Positions 1 through 7,386 of a DNA stretch of 64,000 bases are shown piece after piece. Both the position numbers and the translations under genes were made by a program. The DNA lies in the NCBI GenBank assembly GCA_964393405.1, contig CAYMTR010000002.1, positions 62,001 to 126,000 of the forward strand, read 5' to 3'. The first letter of the stretch is position 1. The number at the start of each line of letters is the position of its first letter. The notes beneath the pieces are model-generated. The model saw only the letters and a program-made list of their open reading frames with translations, was not told the origin of the DNA and made no database searches. This stretch comes from CAYMTR01 sp964393405. Its GTDB lineage: Bacteria > Bacteroidota > Bacteroidia > Bacteroidales > Prolixibacteraceae.

Positions 1-1
1 T

Positions 2-553
2 TTGAGGAACGGAGGTATAATTATTTTCCCTACTGATACCGTATACAGCATGGGATGTGACATTACAAAAGAGAAAGCAGTAGAAAAGATTGCTCAGATC
101 AAAGGTTTAAAAATTGAGAAGTCGCAGTTTTCATTCATCTGCCAAGATCTGAGCCACATTTCAGACTACACCAGACCAATACCCAACAATATATTCAAGT
201 TGATGAGAAGGAACCTTCCAGGGCCTTTTACGTTCATCCTGGAAGCAAACAACAACGTACCCCGATACTTTAAGGGTAAGAAGAAAACGGTTGGAATAAG
301 AGTGCCCGACAACAGTATAATCAGGGAGATTGTGAAGGAACTTGGTAATCCGATATTTTCAAGTTCGGTACACGACAAAGATGAAATAATAGCATACACC
401 ACTGATCCGGAGCTCATACATGATGATTGGGGCGAAAAAGTTGATTTAGTAATTGATGGGGGCTTTTGCGGCAATGAAGTTTCGACAATTATAGACTGTA
501 CCAACAATGAAATAAATATTGTTCGGGAAGGAAAAGGGGAACTATTATGGTGA
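2..553 (+). CDS. YrdC/YciO/Sua5-family protein, 5'-truncated by the window
   Basis: The 183 readable residues carry the YrdC-type start of the fold (GGIIIFPTDTVYSMGCD), then KGLK, LPGPFTFIL and the GIRVP motif. This is the L-threonylcarbamoyladenylate synthase fold, which makes threonylcarbamoyl-AMP for the t6A modification of tRNA. Length and the SMGCD variant look more like the YciO branch than classical YrdC/TsaC, and the role of that branch is less certain. The frame is open to the window edge and members normally have about 20 more residues before RNGG. The TTG at position 2 is therefore probably not the start, and the gene is called partial. It ends 50 bp upstream of a tRNA-Pro gene on the same strand. 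Confidence 0.85.
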   Translation: MRNGGIIIFPTDTVYSMGCDITKEKAVEKIAQIKGLKIEKSQFSFICQDLSHISDYTRPIPNNIFKLMRRNLPGPFTFILEANNNVPRYFKGKKKTVGIRVPDNSIIREIVKELGNPIFSSSVHDKDEIIAYTTDPELIHDDWGEKVDLVIDGGFCGNEVSTIIDCTNNEINIVREGKGELLW

Positions 554-563
554 AAAAATTTAG

Positions 564-590
564 TTGAATAAAATCAAAGTGCTATTTTTG
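564..590 (+). promoter_or_regulatory. Candidate Bacteroidota promoter of tRNA-Pro
   Basis: TATTTTTG at 583-590 matches the Bacteroidota -7 box TAnnTTTG and lies 13 bp before the tRNA. A TTG at 564-566 could serve as the -33 element, but its 16-bp spacing is shorter than the usual 19-21. Confidence 0.4.
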
Positions 591-603
591 TGACTGTATT
601 TTT

Positions 604-676
604 CGGGGTGTAGCGCAGTTGGTAGCGTACGTCGTTCGGGACGACGGGGTCGCCTGTTCGAGTCAGGTCACCCCGA
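604..676 (+). tRNA. tRNA-Pro (anticodon CGG)
   Basis: A full cloverleaf can be drawn. The acceptor arms CGGGGTG (604-610) and CACCCCG (669-675) pair perfectly and are followed by discriminator A676. The D-arm is GCGC/GCGT around AGTTGGTA. The anticodon stem is CGTCG/CGACG with loop TTCGGGA, giving anticodon CGG, which reads CCG. The T-loop is TTCGAGT. The 3' CCA is not encoded. It is the only tRNA seen in the window. Confidence 0.95.
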
Positions 677-787
677 CGAAAAATCAAAGCCTGCAAATTA
701 TGATTTGCATAAGGTTTAGTCAAACAAAAAGGTAAGGGTTTTCCTCATAATAACTGTCATTATTGGTATAAGCCTAAACCTACTACT

Positions 788-1621
788 ATGAAAACATTAC
801 TACTTGTGTTTTTTTCTTTATCACTTTTAATTTCCTGCGACTCTGAAAATGATGGACCCCCTTCAATAATCAAAGAAAATTCGAGGACGCTGCCTGAGAT
901 AACAAATATCTTATTTATTGGTAACAGCCATACTAACAGAAACAATATTCCAAAAACAATTCAGCTGATGGCTTCATCGGCTGGTGACAGCACTTATTCT
1001 CACAACGAGACCCAACCGGGATATTCTCTTGCAATGCATTGTAAAAGAGAAGAAACCATGCAGACTATAGATTCTTTAAAATGGGACTTTGTCGTACTTC
1101 AGGAACAGGGAGGTATTCAGGCACTCCCGGAAACTATGATCGATACAGCTGTTTATCATTACACTGAAATACTAATCGATGCAATTAAGAAAAACAGTCG
1201 TAAAACAAAAATAATACTCTACATGGCGCATGCCTACAGGAATGGCGTTCTAACTTTTGGTGATACATACTGGGCAGGACTTGATACTGCTGTAGCTACT
1301 TACCGAGGGATGCAAGACAGGATCAGAGACAATTATATCGTAATGTCAGATATTTTCAATACAGAAGTTGCTCCCGGTGGAGTGTTATGGAAAATGTTTA
1401 GTGACACTTATCCTGATGTAACCCTTTTCAATTCTGACGGTATACATGCTCTCCCCAATGGCTCATATTTACTGGCAAGCTCCATTTACAGTACAATTTT
1501 CAGGAAGAGTCCTATTGGAAAATATGCTCCTCCTGAAGTCAAAAATGAAGAGGCAATCAACATACAGAATATTGCATATCAATCGCTTTTCAAAGGAAAA
1601 CCTGATTGGAAGAAATATTGA
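788..1621 (+). CDS. SGNH-hydrolase-like (DUF4886-type) lipoprotein
   Basis: The product has 277 aa with a lipoprotein signal ending in LLISC (Cys17), so it is probably anchored to the outer face of a membrane. The mature part has an SGNH-type nucleophile block, ILFIGNSHT, with Ser47. A central KWDFVVLQEQGG resembles the block 3 region of DUF4886 proteins. Near the C-terminus SDGIHALPNGSYL supplies the Asp/His pair. These features suggest an esterase or deacetylase acting on an unknown, perhaps glycan, ester. Start ATG788 directly precedes the signal peptide. It stands alone between a tRNA and a convergent regulator gene, so context does not help with the substrate. Confidence 0.7.
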   Translation: MKTLLLVFFSLSLLISCDSENDGPPSIIKENSRTLPEITNILFIGNSHTNRNNIPKTIQLMASSAGDSTYSHNETQPGYSLAMHCKREETMQTIDSLKWDFVVLQEQGGIQALPETMIDTAVYHYTEILIDAIKKNSRKTKIILYMAHAYRNGVLTFGDTYWAGLDTAVATYRGMQDRIRDNYIVMSDIFNTEVAPGGVLWKMFSDTYPDVTLFNSDGIHALPNGSYLLASSIYSTIFRKSPIGKYAPPEVKNEEAINIQNIAYQSLFKGKPDWKKY

Positions 1622-1667
1622 ACAGCAATTTCTATATATAATATATACCAACGGATTAGATGATGCT

Positions 1668-3068
1668 TCAAAAAAGGGAAAAACATTTATTTTTCAGTAT
1701 CTTCAACCCTTTTGAGATGCTTTTCTCAGAAATATTCCCGTAGCCTATTAGCAACTTCGAAGTGCTCTTATTGTAATTATCAGTAAATGAATTATAAGTA
1801 TATATCTGAATACCATTCTTTATCATTTCATCAGAAAAGGAAGGTTCAAATATTCTATTTTTAAAATCCACCACTAAAAACAATCCTGAGGAATCACCAC
1901 AAATTTCAATCTCATCTCTATAAAGTCTTTTCATTTCTGAAATAACAATGGAACGTTTTCGCTTATAAAGAATACTCATTTTGTACAAATGTTTTTCGTA
2001 CTCCCCTGTTTGAATAAATTGCATCATTGCCAATTGAGTTACAGATGAGATTTCAGAAATATTTTTCTTACTATAAACAGTAAAATCATTTATTAAATTC
2101 TCTGGAAGTACAATATACCCCAGACGTAGTGAGGGAAACATGGTTTCACTAAAAGTTCCTACATGAATTACATGCTCAGGATCAAGAAAATGCATCGACT
2201 GAACTGGCATTATTTTATAATGAAAATCACTATTATAATCATTTTCAATTATGAAAGTTCTATTATCTACAGCATACTCTATCAAATCAATTCTACGCCT
2301 GACCGGCAATACTGCTCCACTGGGAAAATGATTTGAGGGGGTCACCAAAACCGGTCCAGACAATTGCTTTAGTTGATCATTTTCAGTTAGCATTCCATTT
2401 TTATCAACAGGAATAGAGCACAATTCATATTTCTGCTCTCTTAAACAAGAACTAATTGACCGATAGCAAGGATTTTCAATAATAAACTTATCCTCCTTTT
2501 GTCTTAAGAATCCTGAAATTGATTTAATCCCGTTTAGCGTTCCTGATGTAATAATAATTTGATCTGGAGAAGTTGTCAAACCTTTTCTTTTTCGCAACAT
2601 TTCTGCAATACTTTCTCTAAATTCCATTATCCCAAGAGGATTGGTATATCCAAAATGTTCTATACTTAAAGCAGAAGCTTGTCTAAGTACTGCTTTCCAT
2701 TTATCAAATGGAAAATGATCATAATCAGGTGTTACTATATCAAAATCAATAAGTTCTTCCCCGGTTTCTTTCGTCCCGGATACTGTTTTTATTACTGATT
2801 TATTATCATTCTTTAAGACATTACTTATTCCTTTCGAAACAAAAGTTCCAGATCCTGCCCTACTTTCCAGATAGCCTTCAATCAACAATTGTTCATAGGC
2901 AAACATTACGGTATTTCTGGAAATTCCTAACTCTTCCGAAAGAATTCTTGTGGCAGGTAACTGGTCATTTTCCTGAAGTTTCCCACTGAGAATACTACTT
3001 TTAATAGCTTCATATAATTGATATACCAAAGGTATTGCAGAGTTTTTGTTCAATGAAATAGGATGCAT
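1668..3068 (-). CDS. MocR/GabR-type regulator (GntR HTH plus aminotransferase-like domain) with Lys-to-Glu change
   Basis: The N-terminal residues, about 10-78, form a GntR winged helix (SGKLQENDQLPATRIL, then ELGISRNTVMFAYEQL). Residues from about 110 to 466 form a fold type I aminotransferase domain, so this is a MocR/PdxR/GabR-class transcription factor. In this family PLP is bound by the Lys of GTFSKTxxPxLRLGY. Here the stretch reads GTFSETMFPSLRLGY, with Glu308 encoded by GAA on the minus strand (plus positions 2145-2147). The usual EDDYDSEF reads ENDYNSDF. Internal-aldimine formation therefore looks impossible; the effector domain may bind a ligand non-covalently or be inert. It is divergent from an aldo/keto reductase gene, a plausible target. 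The start ATG lies directly beside a 12-bp direct repeat. Confidence 0.88.
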   Translation of the reverse strand: MHPISLNKNSAIPLVYQLYEAIKSSILSGKLQENDQLPATRILSEELGISRNTVMFAYEQLLIEGYLESRAGSGTFVSKGISNVLKNDNKSVIKTVSGTKETGEELIDFDIVTPDYDHFPFDKWKAVLRQASALSIEHFGYTNPLGIMEFRESIAEMLRKRKGLTTSPDQIIITSGTLNGIKSISGFLRQKEDKFIIENPCYRSISSCLREQKYELCSIPVDKNGMLTENDQLKQLSGPVLVTPSNHFPSGAVLPVRRRIDLIEYAVDNRTFIIENDYNSDFHYKIMPVQSMHFLDPEHVIHVGTFSETMFPSLRLGYIVLPENLINDFTVYSKKNISEISSVTQLAMMQFIQTGEYEKHLYKMSILYKRKRSIVISEMKRLYRDEIEICGDSSGLFLVVDFKNRIFEPSFSDEMIKNGIQIYTYNSFTDNYNKSTSKLLIGYGNISEKSISKGLKILKNKCFSLF

Positions 3069-3116
3069 AAATTGGCTCTATTAAATGAATTAAAATTGGC
3101 TCTAAAAATAACCAAT
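3069..3116. promoter_or_regulatory. Candidate MocR operator: 12-bp direct repeat with inverted half-site
   Basis: AAATTGGCTCTA occurs exactly twice, at 3069-3080 and 3093-3104, a 24-bp period. The second copy forms an inverted pair with ACCAAT at 3111-3116. The sites lie between the MocR-type gene and the divergent aldo/keto reductase gene. MocR regulators are known to bind spaced direct repeats, so autoregulation plus control of the reductase is the natural reading. Confidence 0.5.
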
Positions 3117-3153
3117 ATAAGCTTCTAATATTGTAAAAATTTAATAATAAAAC

Positions 3154-4170
3154 ATGATAGCAAAACGAAAATTAGGAAATACATCTGAAATGCTCAGTGA
3201 ACTGGGGCTTGGATGTATGTTAATGGGCACAAGGATTAATGAAAAGGAATCTTTCCGAATGCTTGATTATTATTTTAGTAAGGGAGGAAATTTTCTCGAC
3301 ACGGCAAACTGTTATTCATGGTGGGAAGGGTCAGGTGAGTTTAACGGTGATGAAAGCGAATTGACACTGGGCAAATGGATTAAGGAACGAAAAAACAGAA
3401 AAGAAGTGTTCCTTGCCACAAAAGTGGGCGCTCGGCTGCCGAATCCTTCATCAGTGTATGGCTGTGATGGCCAGATTCAATGGGAAAAAGTACCTACAGC
3501 TTATGAATATCTTAGCCCTTCAACAATAAGAAGAGGTATTGATGAAAGCTTAAGAAGGCTTCAAACAGATTACATAGATCTTTACTTCGTACATATTGAT
3601 GATAGGTCTGTTTCTCAGGAAGAAATTATGTATGAATTAAATGAGTTGGTGATACAAGGGAAGGTGCGTTACATTGCTTGCAGCAATTTTAAAACTTGGA
3701 GATTGGCTAACGCTAATTTAATTGCTAAACAAAAAGGCTGGAGTCAATTTGTTGCTATTCAGCAACAATACTCTTTCTTACAACCTAAACCGGGAGCAAA
3801 TTTCGGAATATCGGAACATGCAAATCAGGAATTATTTGATTATATCGAAACTGAGAAAAATATATCTCTAATGGCTTATTCTCCACTGCTTAAAGGGATC
3901 TTTGATGAAAAAATAAGAGAAAGCAGAAGTTGGGTATGGAATTCCTTTGACTGGGAAGGCTCATTGTCTCGTATAAAAAAAGCACATAAGCTTGCTAAAG
4001 ATTTAAATATTACCGTCAATCAATTGGTTTATTCAATCCTGCTTCATGAAAACCAGAATACCATTCCTTTAGTTGGAACAAGTAATTGGAATCAACTTAC
4101 TGAAAACTTAGAATCTGTAAATATCAAACTGTCGGCAGACCAAATTAAGTATCTGTACAATTACGAGTAA
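3154..4170 (+). CDS. Aldo/keto reductase
   Basis: The 338-aa product is a TIM-barrel NADPH-dependent oxidoreductase of the aldo/keto reductase superfamily. The catalytic tetrad can be placed at Asp49 and Tyr54 (FLDTANCYS), Lys90 (LATKVG) and His147 (YFVHIDD). C-terminal cofactor-binding features are present (IPLVGTSNWNQL). An insertion after the catalytic Tyr (SWWEGSGEFNG) is typical of YajO-like members. No signal peptide is seen, so it is cytoplasmic. The substrate is not evident. Because it is divergent from a MocR-type regulator, a pyridoxal-, sugar- or aldehyde-reducing role under that regulator is possible. A bidirectional terminator follows at about 4244. Confidence 0.88.
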   Translation: MIAKRKLGNTSEMLSELGLGCMLMGTRINEKESFRMLDYYFSKGGNFLDTANCYSWWEGSGEFNGDESELTLGKWIKERKNRKEVFLATKVGARLPNPSSVYGCDGQIQWEKVPTAYEYLSPSTIRRGIDESLRRLQTDYIDLYFVHIDDRSVSQEEIMYELNELVIQGKVRYIACSNFKTWRLANANLIAKQKGWSQFVAIQQQYSFLQPKPGANFGISEHANQELFDYIETEKNISLMAYSPLLKGIFDEKIRESRSWVWNSFDWEGSLSRIKKAHKLAKDLNITVNQLVYSILLHENQNTIPLVGTSNWNQLTENLESVNIKLSADQIKYLYNYE

Positions 4171-4243
4171 AAAGAATTATTAAGTTATTTGCAATCAATT
4201 CTGTCTCAACTAAAGCAAATAATCTCATTTCAATGTACAAAAT

Positions 4244-4272
4244 AAAAAACCCGGCTTATTACCGGGTTTCTT
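4244..4272. terminator. Bidirectional rho-independent terminator
   Basis: AAACCCGG (4247-4254) pairs with CCGGGTTT (4262-4269) across a 7-nt loop. An A-run precedes the stem and a T-rich run follows it. It lies between the convergent aldo/keto reductase gene and the ABC/FtsX gene. Confidence 0.8.
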
Positions 4273-4277
4273 ATTTA

Positions 4278-7200
4278 TCATGCTTTGTTATTTCTATCGT
4301 AGATTAAATCTCCCGGAGTTTGCTTAAATATCCTGTTAATGATTACACTGAATGCGTAATAGTTGACAACTGTCAGTACTACTACTGATATTAAAGTATA
4401 ACTATTGAACAAGTCAAAATATAGATTCTTTTCAACAGCGAAAGGTGAAAGTGCACTAATAATATAGTAGACAACTCCAAGATAACCAAGTACTCCTGCA
4501 ATAATAAACGCAAACAAAAGAGGCATCAGTACGAATACATACATCATACCCATATAAATCCTCTTTATGTCTATACCGAATGCTTTAAACGTACCGATAT
4601 TCTTTTTGATATTGTTGAGGTGGGTGCTCAAGATGTTTGACAAGAATATGTTGATCATTAATACACTGAAACCAATCAGAATTATCGACATTATACCGGT
4701 AAGCTTGCTGACAAAGTTGTAATTCTTCATCTGCTCTATTTTAGCCATTTCAAGCTTGATTTCTGAGTCTTCAGCAAACTTCTCAGCAAACTCATCAACC
4801 TTACTCAAGTCGTTAAAATTGACTGCTATATAATCTGACCTGCGCGTTCCCCTCTCCTCCTGATTTTGATAATAAGCTTGCACAAATTCATTATCCTTGA
4901 TCTTTTCCTTTTCTATAAAAGCCTTAACTTCATCTGATTCCCGGAACTGAACGTAGAGCTCATCTATCTGCTCCATTAATATATCTTCTGAATAATTGAA
5001 AGATACCTGCACATAATATAAAGGTTTGTGCGAATATTGGTGCTTATAAACATCTATAGTGTTGACTTCCAGATATCCTCCTTCTTCCCAATAACGTGTA
5101 AAGAATGTCTCACATGCTATCCGGAAATCTTCTGCCTGCAAAGAATCAATCACAACATAAGCATAAAGCTTCTTATTATCCTTGAAAAGAAATTGATCGC
5201 CCAGTGTGCTTGAATTGTTATAAAAATGCTGAGTAGTCATGAAATCAACTCTTTCTCCCGGCAATTTATCAACAATAGCCCTTATTGGAATCGGAACTAA
5301 TCTTCCATCTCTCATTTTTCTGAATATGAAAGCCGGATCTTCGGAACATTCAAGTTTTTGAGCAAAATTTCTTGTGATGATTATTGAAATATCGCTTTGA
5401 TTAACAAAGGGCTGTCCAACAGCATTGTTAATATCTTCATCAACTATTGTATTAACCAGAGGATCGTTGTATGGTATTGAACGTCCATCAACTCCACGAT
5501 TTGGACTTTCAGGCAGATCGCCTTTAAAGTAGGCTGTCCATTTATTATATCCAACGATAGAATCATAACGGTATTTAGCCTGAAGAGAGTCGGTATTGTA
5601 CATATCGATAACTCTTGTTGCATTCCTGTTAGCTGCAGGTATTGCAGCATTAATAGACCTTACAAACGGATCTTCCATTTTATCTTTCAGGTACTCAAGG
5701 CTACCACTGGAGAAGCCTATCGCCAGAAAAGTAAAAAACAGGATTATTACAATAAGCCAGAAGTTTTTATTCTTACCACCTAGTAACTCTTTTGACTCGT
5801 TACGATAAAACAGGTGTTTAAAATCATGAGGAATAGCGCTAAAAGGAACCCAATTCCATTTTAATTTATACTTGGCAAAAAGTTTAAACTTTACATTCAC
5901 CCAGTCCCAAGCAACACATAATTTGTAGAAAACATTTGGTATAATGTCTTTAAACGAAAACCTGAGAGCATTAAATACATCACCTTCATCTGAAGTATCT
6001 CCGTTTAACTTCTTTTTCTTAATATGCTTGAATCTAGATTTAGCGAAATCAGATAATTTCTCAAATAAATTACTCAGAAGTGGTGGTATCGATAAAATAA
6101 GCCATGGAATAAAGCCCAGTATAGTTCCCCATACAGATGAACCTCCCTTGAATTCTTGCTGTTCTATTCCACCTGTTATATCTGTTTTCTTGTCTCTGTG
6201 CCCTTCAACTGCTGTTTTGAATTTCAGGTCCTGAATAGTCCTGATTACATCGTTAATTTTAATATCAGCCTTTTTAACCTCTCCATGAGCAAACTGACGT
6301 ATATATTCCTTAACTGCAGGGGTAAGCAAGCCCTTTTCTTCAATCTTCTTTGATAAGGCTTCCTGATATTCATTTTTATCAGCCGCCGGATAGTTGAGAT
6401 CATTTTCCATGAGAATCTGCTGACTCGACATATTCTCTTTTATCTCATTGAAAAATTCCTCGTCAACATTGTTTTCAGTAAGATGCATTAATATCCTTAC
6501 ATAGCTTTCAGTATCTGAATTAAGCAAAAGCTCAATATCTTTCTGAATCTTTAATTGCATCTTTCTCGATTCATACCATTTCAACTTATCCCTGTCGTAG
6601 ATAAAATGAGGGTCTATGGTAGAAATTCCGTTTTCCTTTTTCGACAATACAATTATCCTGTCGGCAAAGTCAAGTGTCAGAGGTATATTATGAGAAACAA
6701 TTATTGCACTTACATTTTCACGTTGATTTGTGATAAAATCACGAATAAAGTGCATCAGTTTAACCGAATTGAAGTGGTCGAGGTTACCTGTTGGCTCGTC
6801 ACCAAAAAGTACAGTAAATTCAGGATTAATGGCCCTTGCAAACGCCAACCTCTGTCTTTCACCTCCTGAAAACTCAAAAGGTTTTTTTGTATATGAAAGG
6901 CTAGTTACACTTAGATTCCGTACAAGTGATTCAATTGCATTAAAATATGCTTCAGATTCCGGCTTATTCTGAATCAATTCTGTCAAGCCCACATTTTCTA
7001 AAGCCGAAAAGTTAGGCATCAGATTCGTACTCTGGAATATGAAGCTGTAATAAAGCAACCTGATATTATAACGGTCGGCCTCCTGGTTATCTCCCCAAAT
7101 ATCGGCCAAGTCATACTCAGCGTCATCGGTAGGATAAAACTTTATTGATGATGTCTCTTTGTCAACAGTATTGGTCATAAGCCCTAGGGTTTCAAGCAAA

Positions 7201-7373
7201 GTACTTTTGCCTGCTCCGGAAGGACCTAATAATACTGTGATTTTTCTTTTTGGAATTGTAAGATCTTTAGCTTCAAGCACAGGCTGTCCCGGGATATAAG
7301 CACAAGACAACTTTTCTATATAAAAAAGTATATCTTTCCGATCAATATTATCTGTAACTATTTGATCTGACAT
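4278..7373 (-). CDS. ABC ATPase fused to FtsX/MacB-like permease (1031 aa)
   Basis: Residues 20-250 form an ABC ATPase of the LolD/MacB type: Walker A GPSGAGKST (50-58), signature FSGGERQRLAFARA, Walker B VLFGDEPTGNLD and an H-loop VSHN. A charged helical region of about 150 residues follows, with a hydrophobic stretch (LGFIPWLILSIPPLL) near 420. A membrane segment near residue 540 (FWLIVIILFFTFLAIGF) leads into a large extracytoplasmic domain. The C-terminus has three FtsX-like membrane segments (IMSIILIGFSVLMINIFL and two more). This resembles a MacB-type mechanotransmission exporter, but with a long insert between ATPase and permease. It follows a secreted vWA protein by 13 bp, so the two very likely act together. 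Transport of a substrate is not shown; coupling ATP hydrolysis to extracytoplasmic work is equally possible. Confidence 0.85.
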   Translation of the reverse strand: MSDQIVTDNIDRKDILFYIEKLSCAYIPGQPVLEAKDLTIPKRKITVLLGPSGAGKSTLLETLGLMTNTVDKETSSIKFYPTDDAEYDLADIWGDNQEADRYNIRLLYYSFIFQSTNLMPNFSALENVGLTELIQNKPESEAYFNAIESLVRNLSVTSLSYTKKPFEFSGGERQRLAFARAINPEFTVLFGDEPTGNLDHFNSVKLMHFIRDFITNQRENVSAIIVSHNIPLTLDFADRIIVLSKKENGISTIDPHFIYDRDKLKWYESRKMQLKIQKDIELLLNSDTESYVRILMHLTENNVDEEFFNEIKENMSSQQILMENDLNYPAADKNEYQEALSKKIEEKGLLTPAVKEYIRQFAHGEVKKADIKINDVIRTIQDLKFKTAVEGHRDKKTDITGGIEQQEFKGGSSVWGTILGFIPWLILSIPPLLSNLFEKLSDFAKSRFKHIKKKKLNGDTSDEGDVFNALRFSFKDIIPNVFYKLCVAWDWVNVKFKLFAKYKLKWNWVPFSAIPHDFKHLFYRNESKELLGGKNKNFWLIVIILFFTFLAIGFSSGSLEYLKDKMEDPFVRSINAAIPAANRNATRVIDMYNTDSLQAKYRYDSIVGYNKWTAYFKGDLPESPNRGVDGRSIPYNDPLVNTIVDEDINNAVGQPFVNQSDISIIITRNFAQKLECSEDPAFIFRKMRDGRLVPIPIRAIVDKLPGERVDFMTTQHFYNNSSTLGDQFLFKDNKKLYAYVVIDSLQAEDFRIACETFFTRYWEEGGYLEVNTIDVYKHQYSHKPLYYVQVSFNYSEDILMEQIDELYVQFRESDEVKAFIEKEKIKDNEFVQAYYQNQEERGTRRSDYIAVNFNDLSKVDEFAEKFAEDSEIKLEMAKIEQMKNYNFVSKLTGIMSIILIGFSVLMINIFLSNILSTHLNNIKKNIGTFKAFGIDIKRIYMGMMYVFVLMPLLFAFIIAGVLGYLGVVYYIISALSPFAVEKNLYFDLFNSYTLISVVVLTVVNYYAFSVIINRIFKQTPGDLIYDRNNKA

Positions 7374-7386
7374 CAGCTATGTCTTA

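Noticed and set aside
692..709. TGCAAAT/ATTTGCA hairpin downstream of tRNA-Pro
   Set aside because: Only 7 bp, AT-rich and not followed by a T-run; too weak to call a terminator.
1446..1715. Plus-strand open frame of 89 codons
   Set aside because: It overlaps the lipoprotein gene in another frame and runs into the convergent regulator gene; no recognisable protein.
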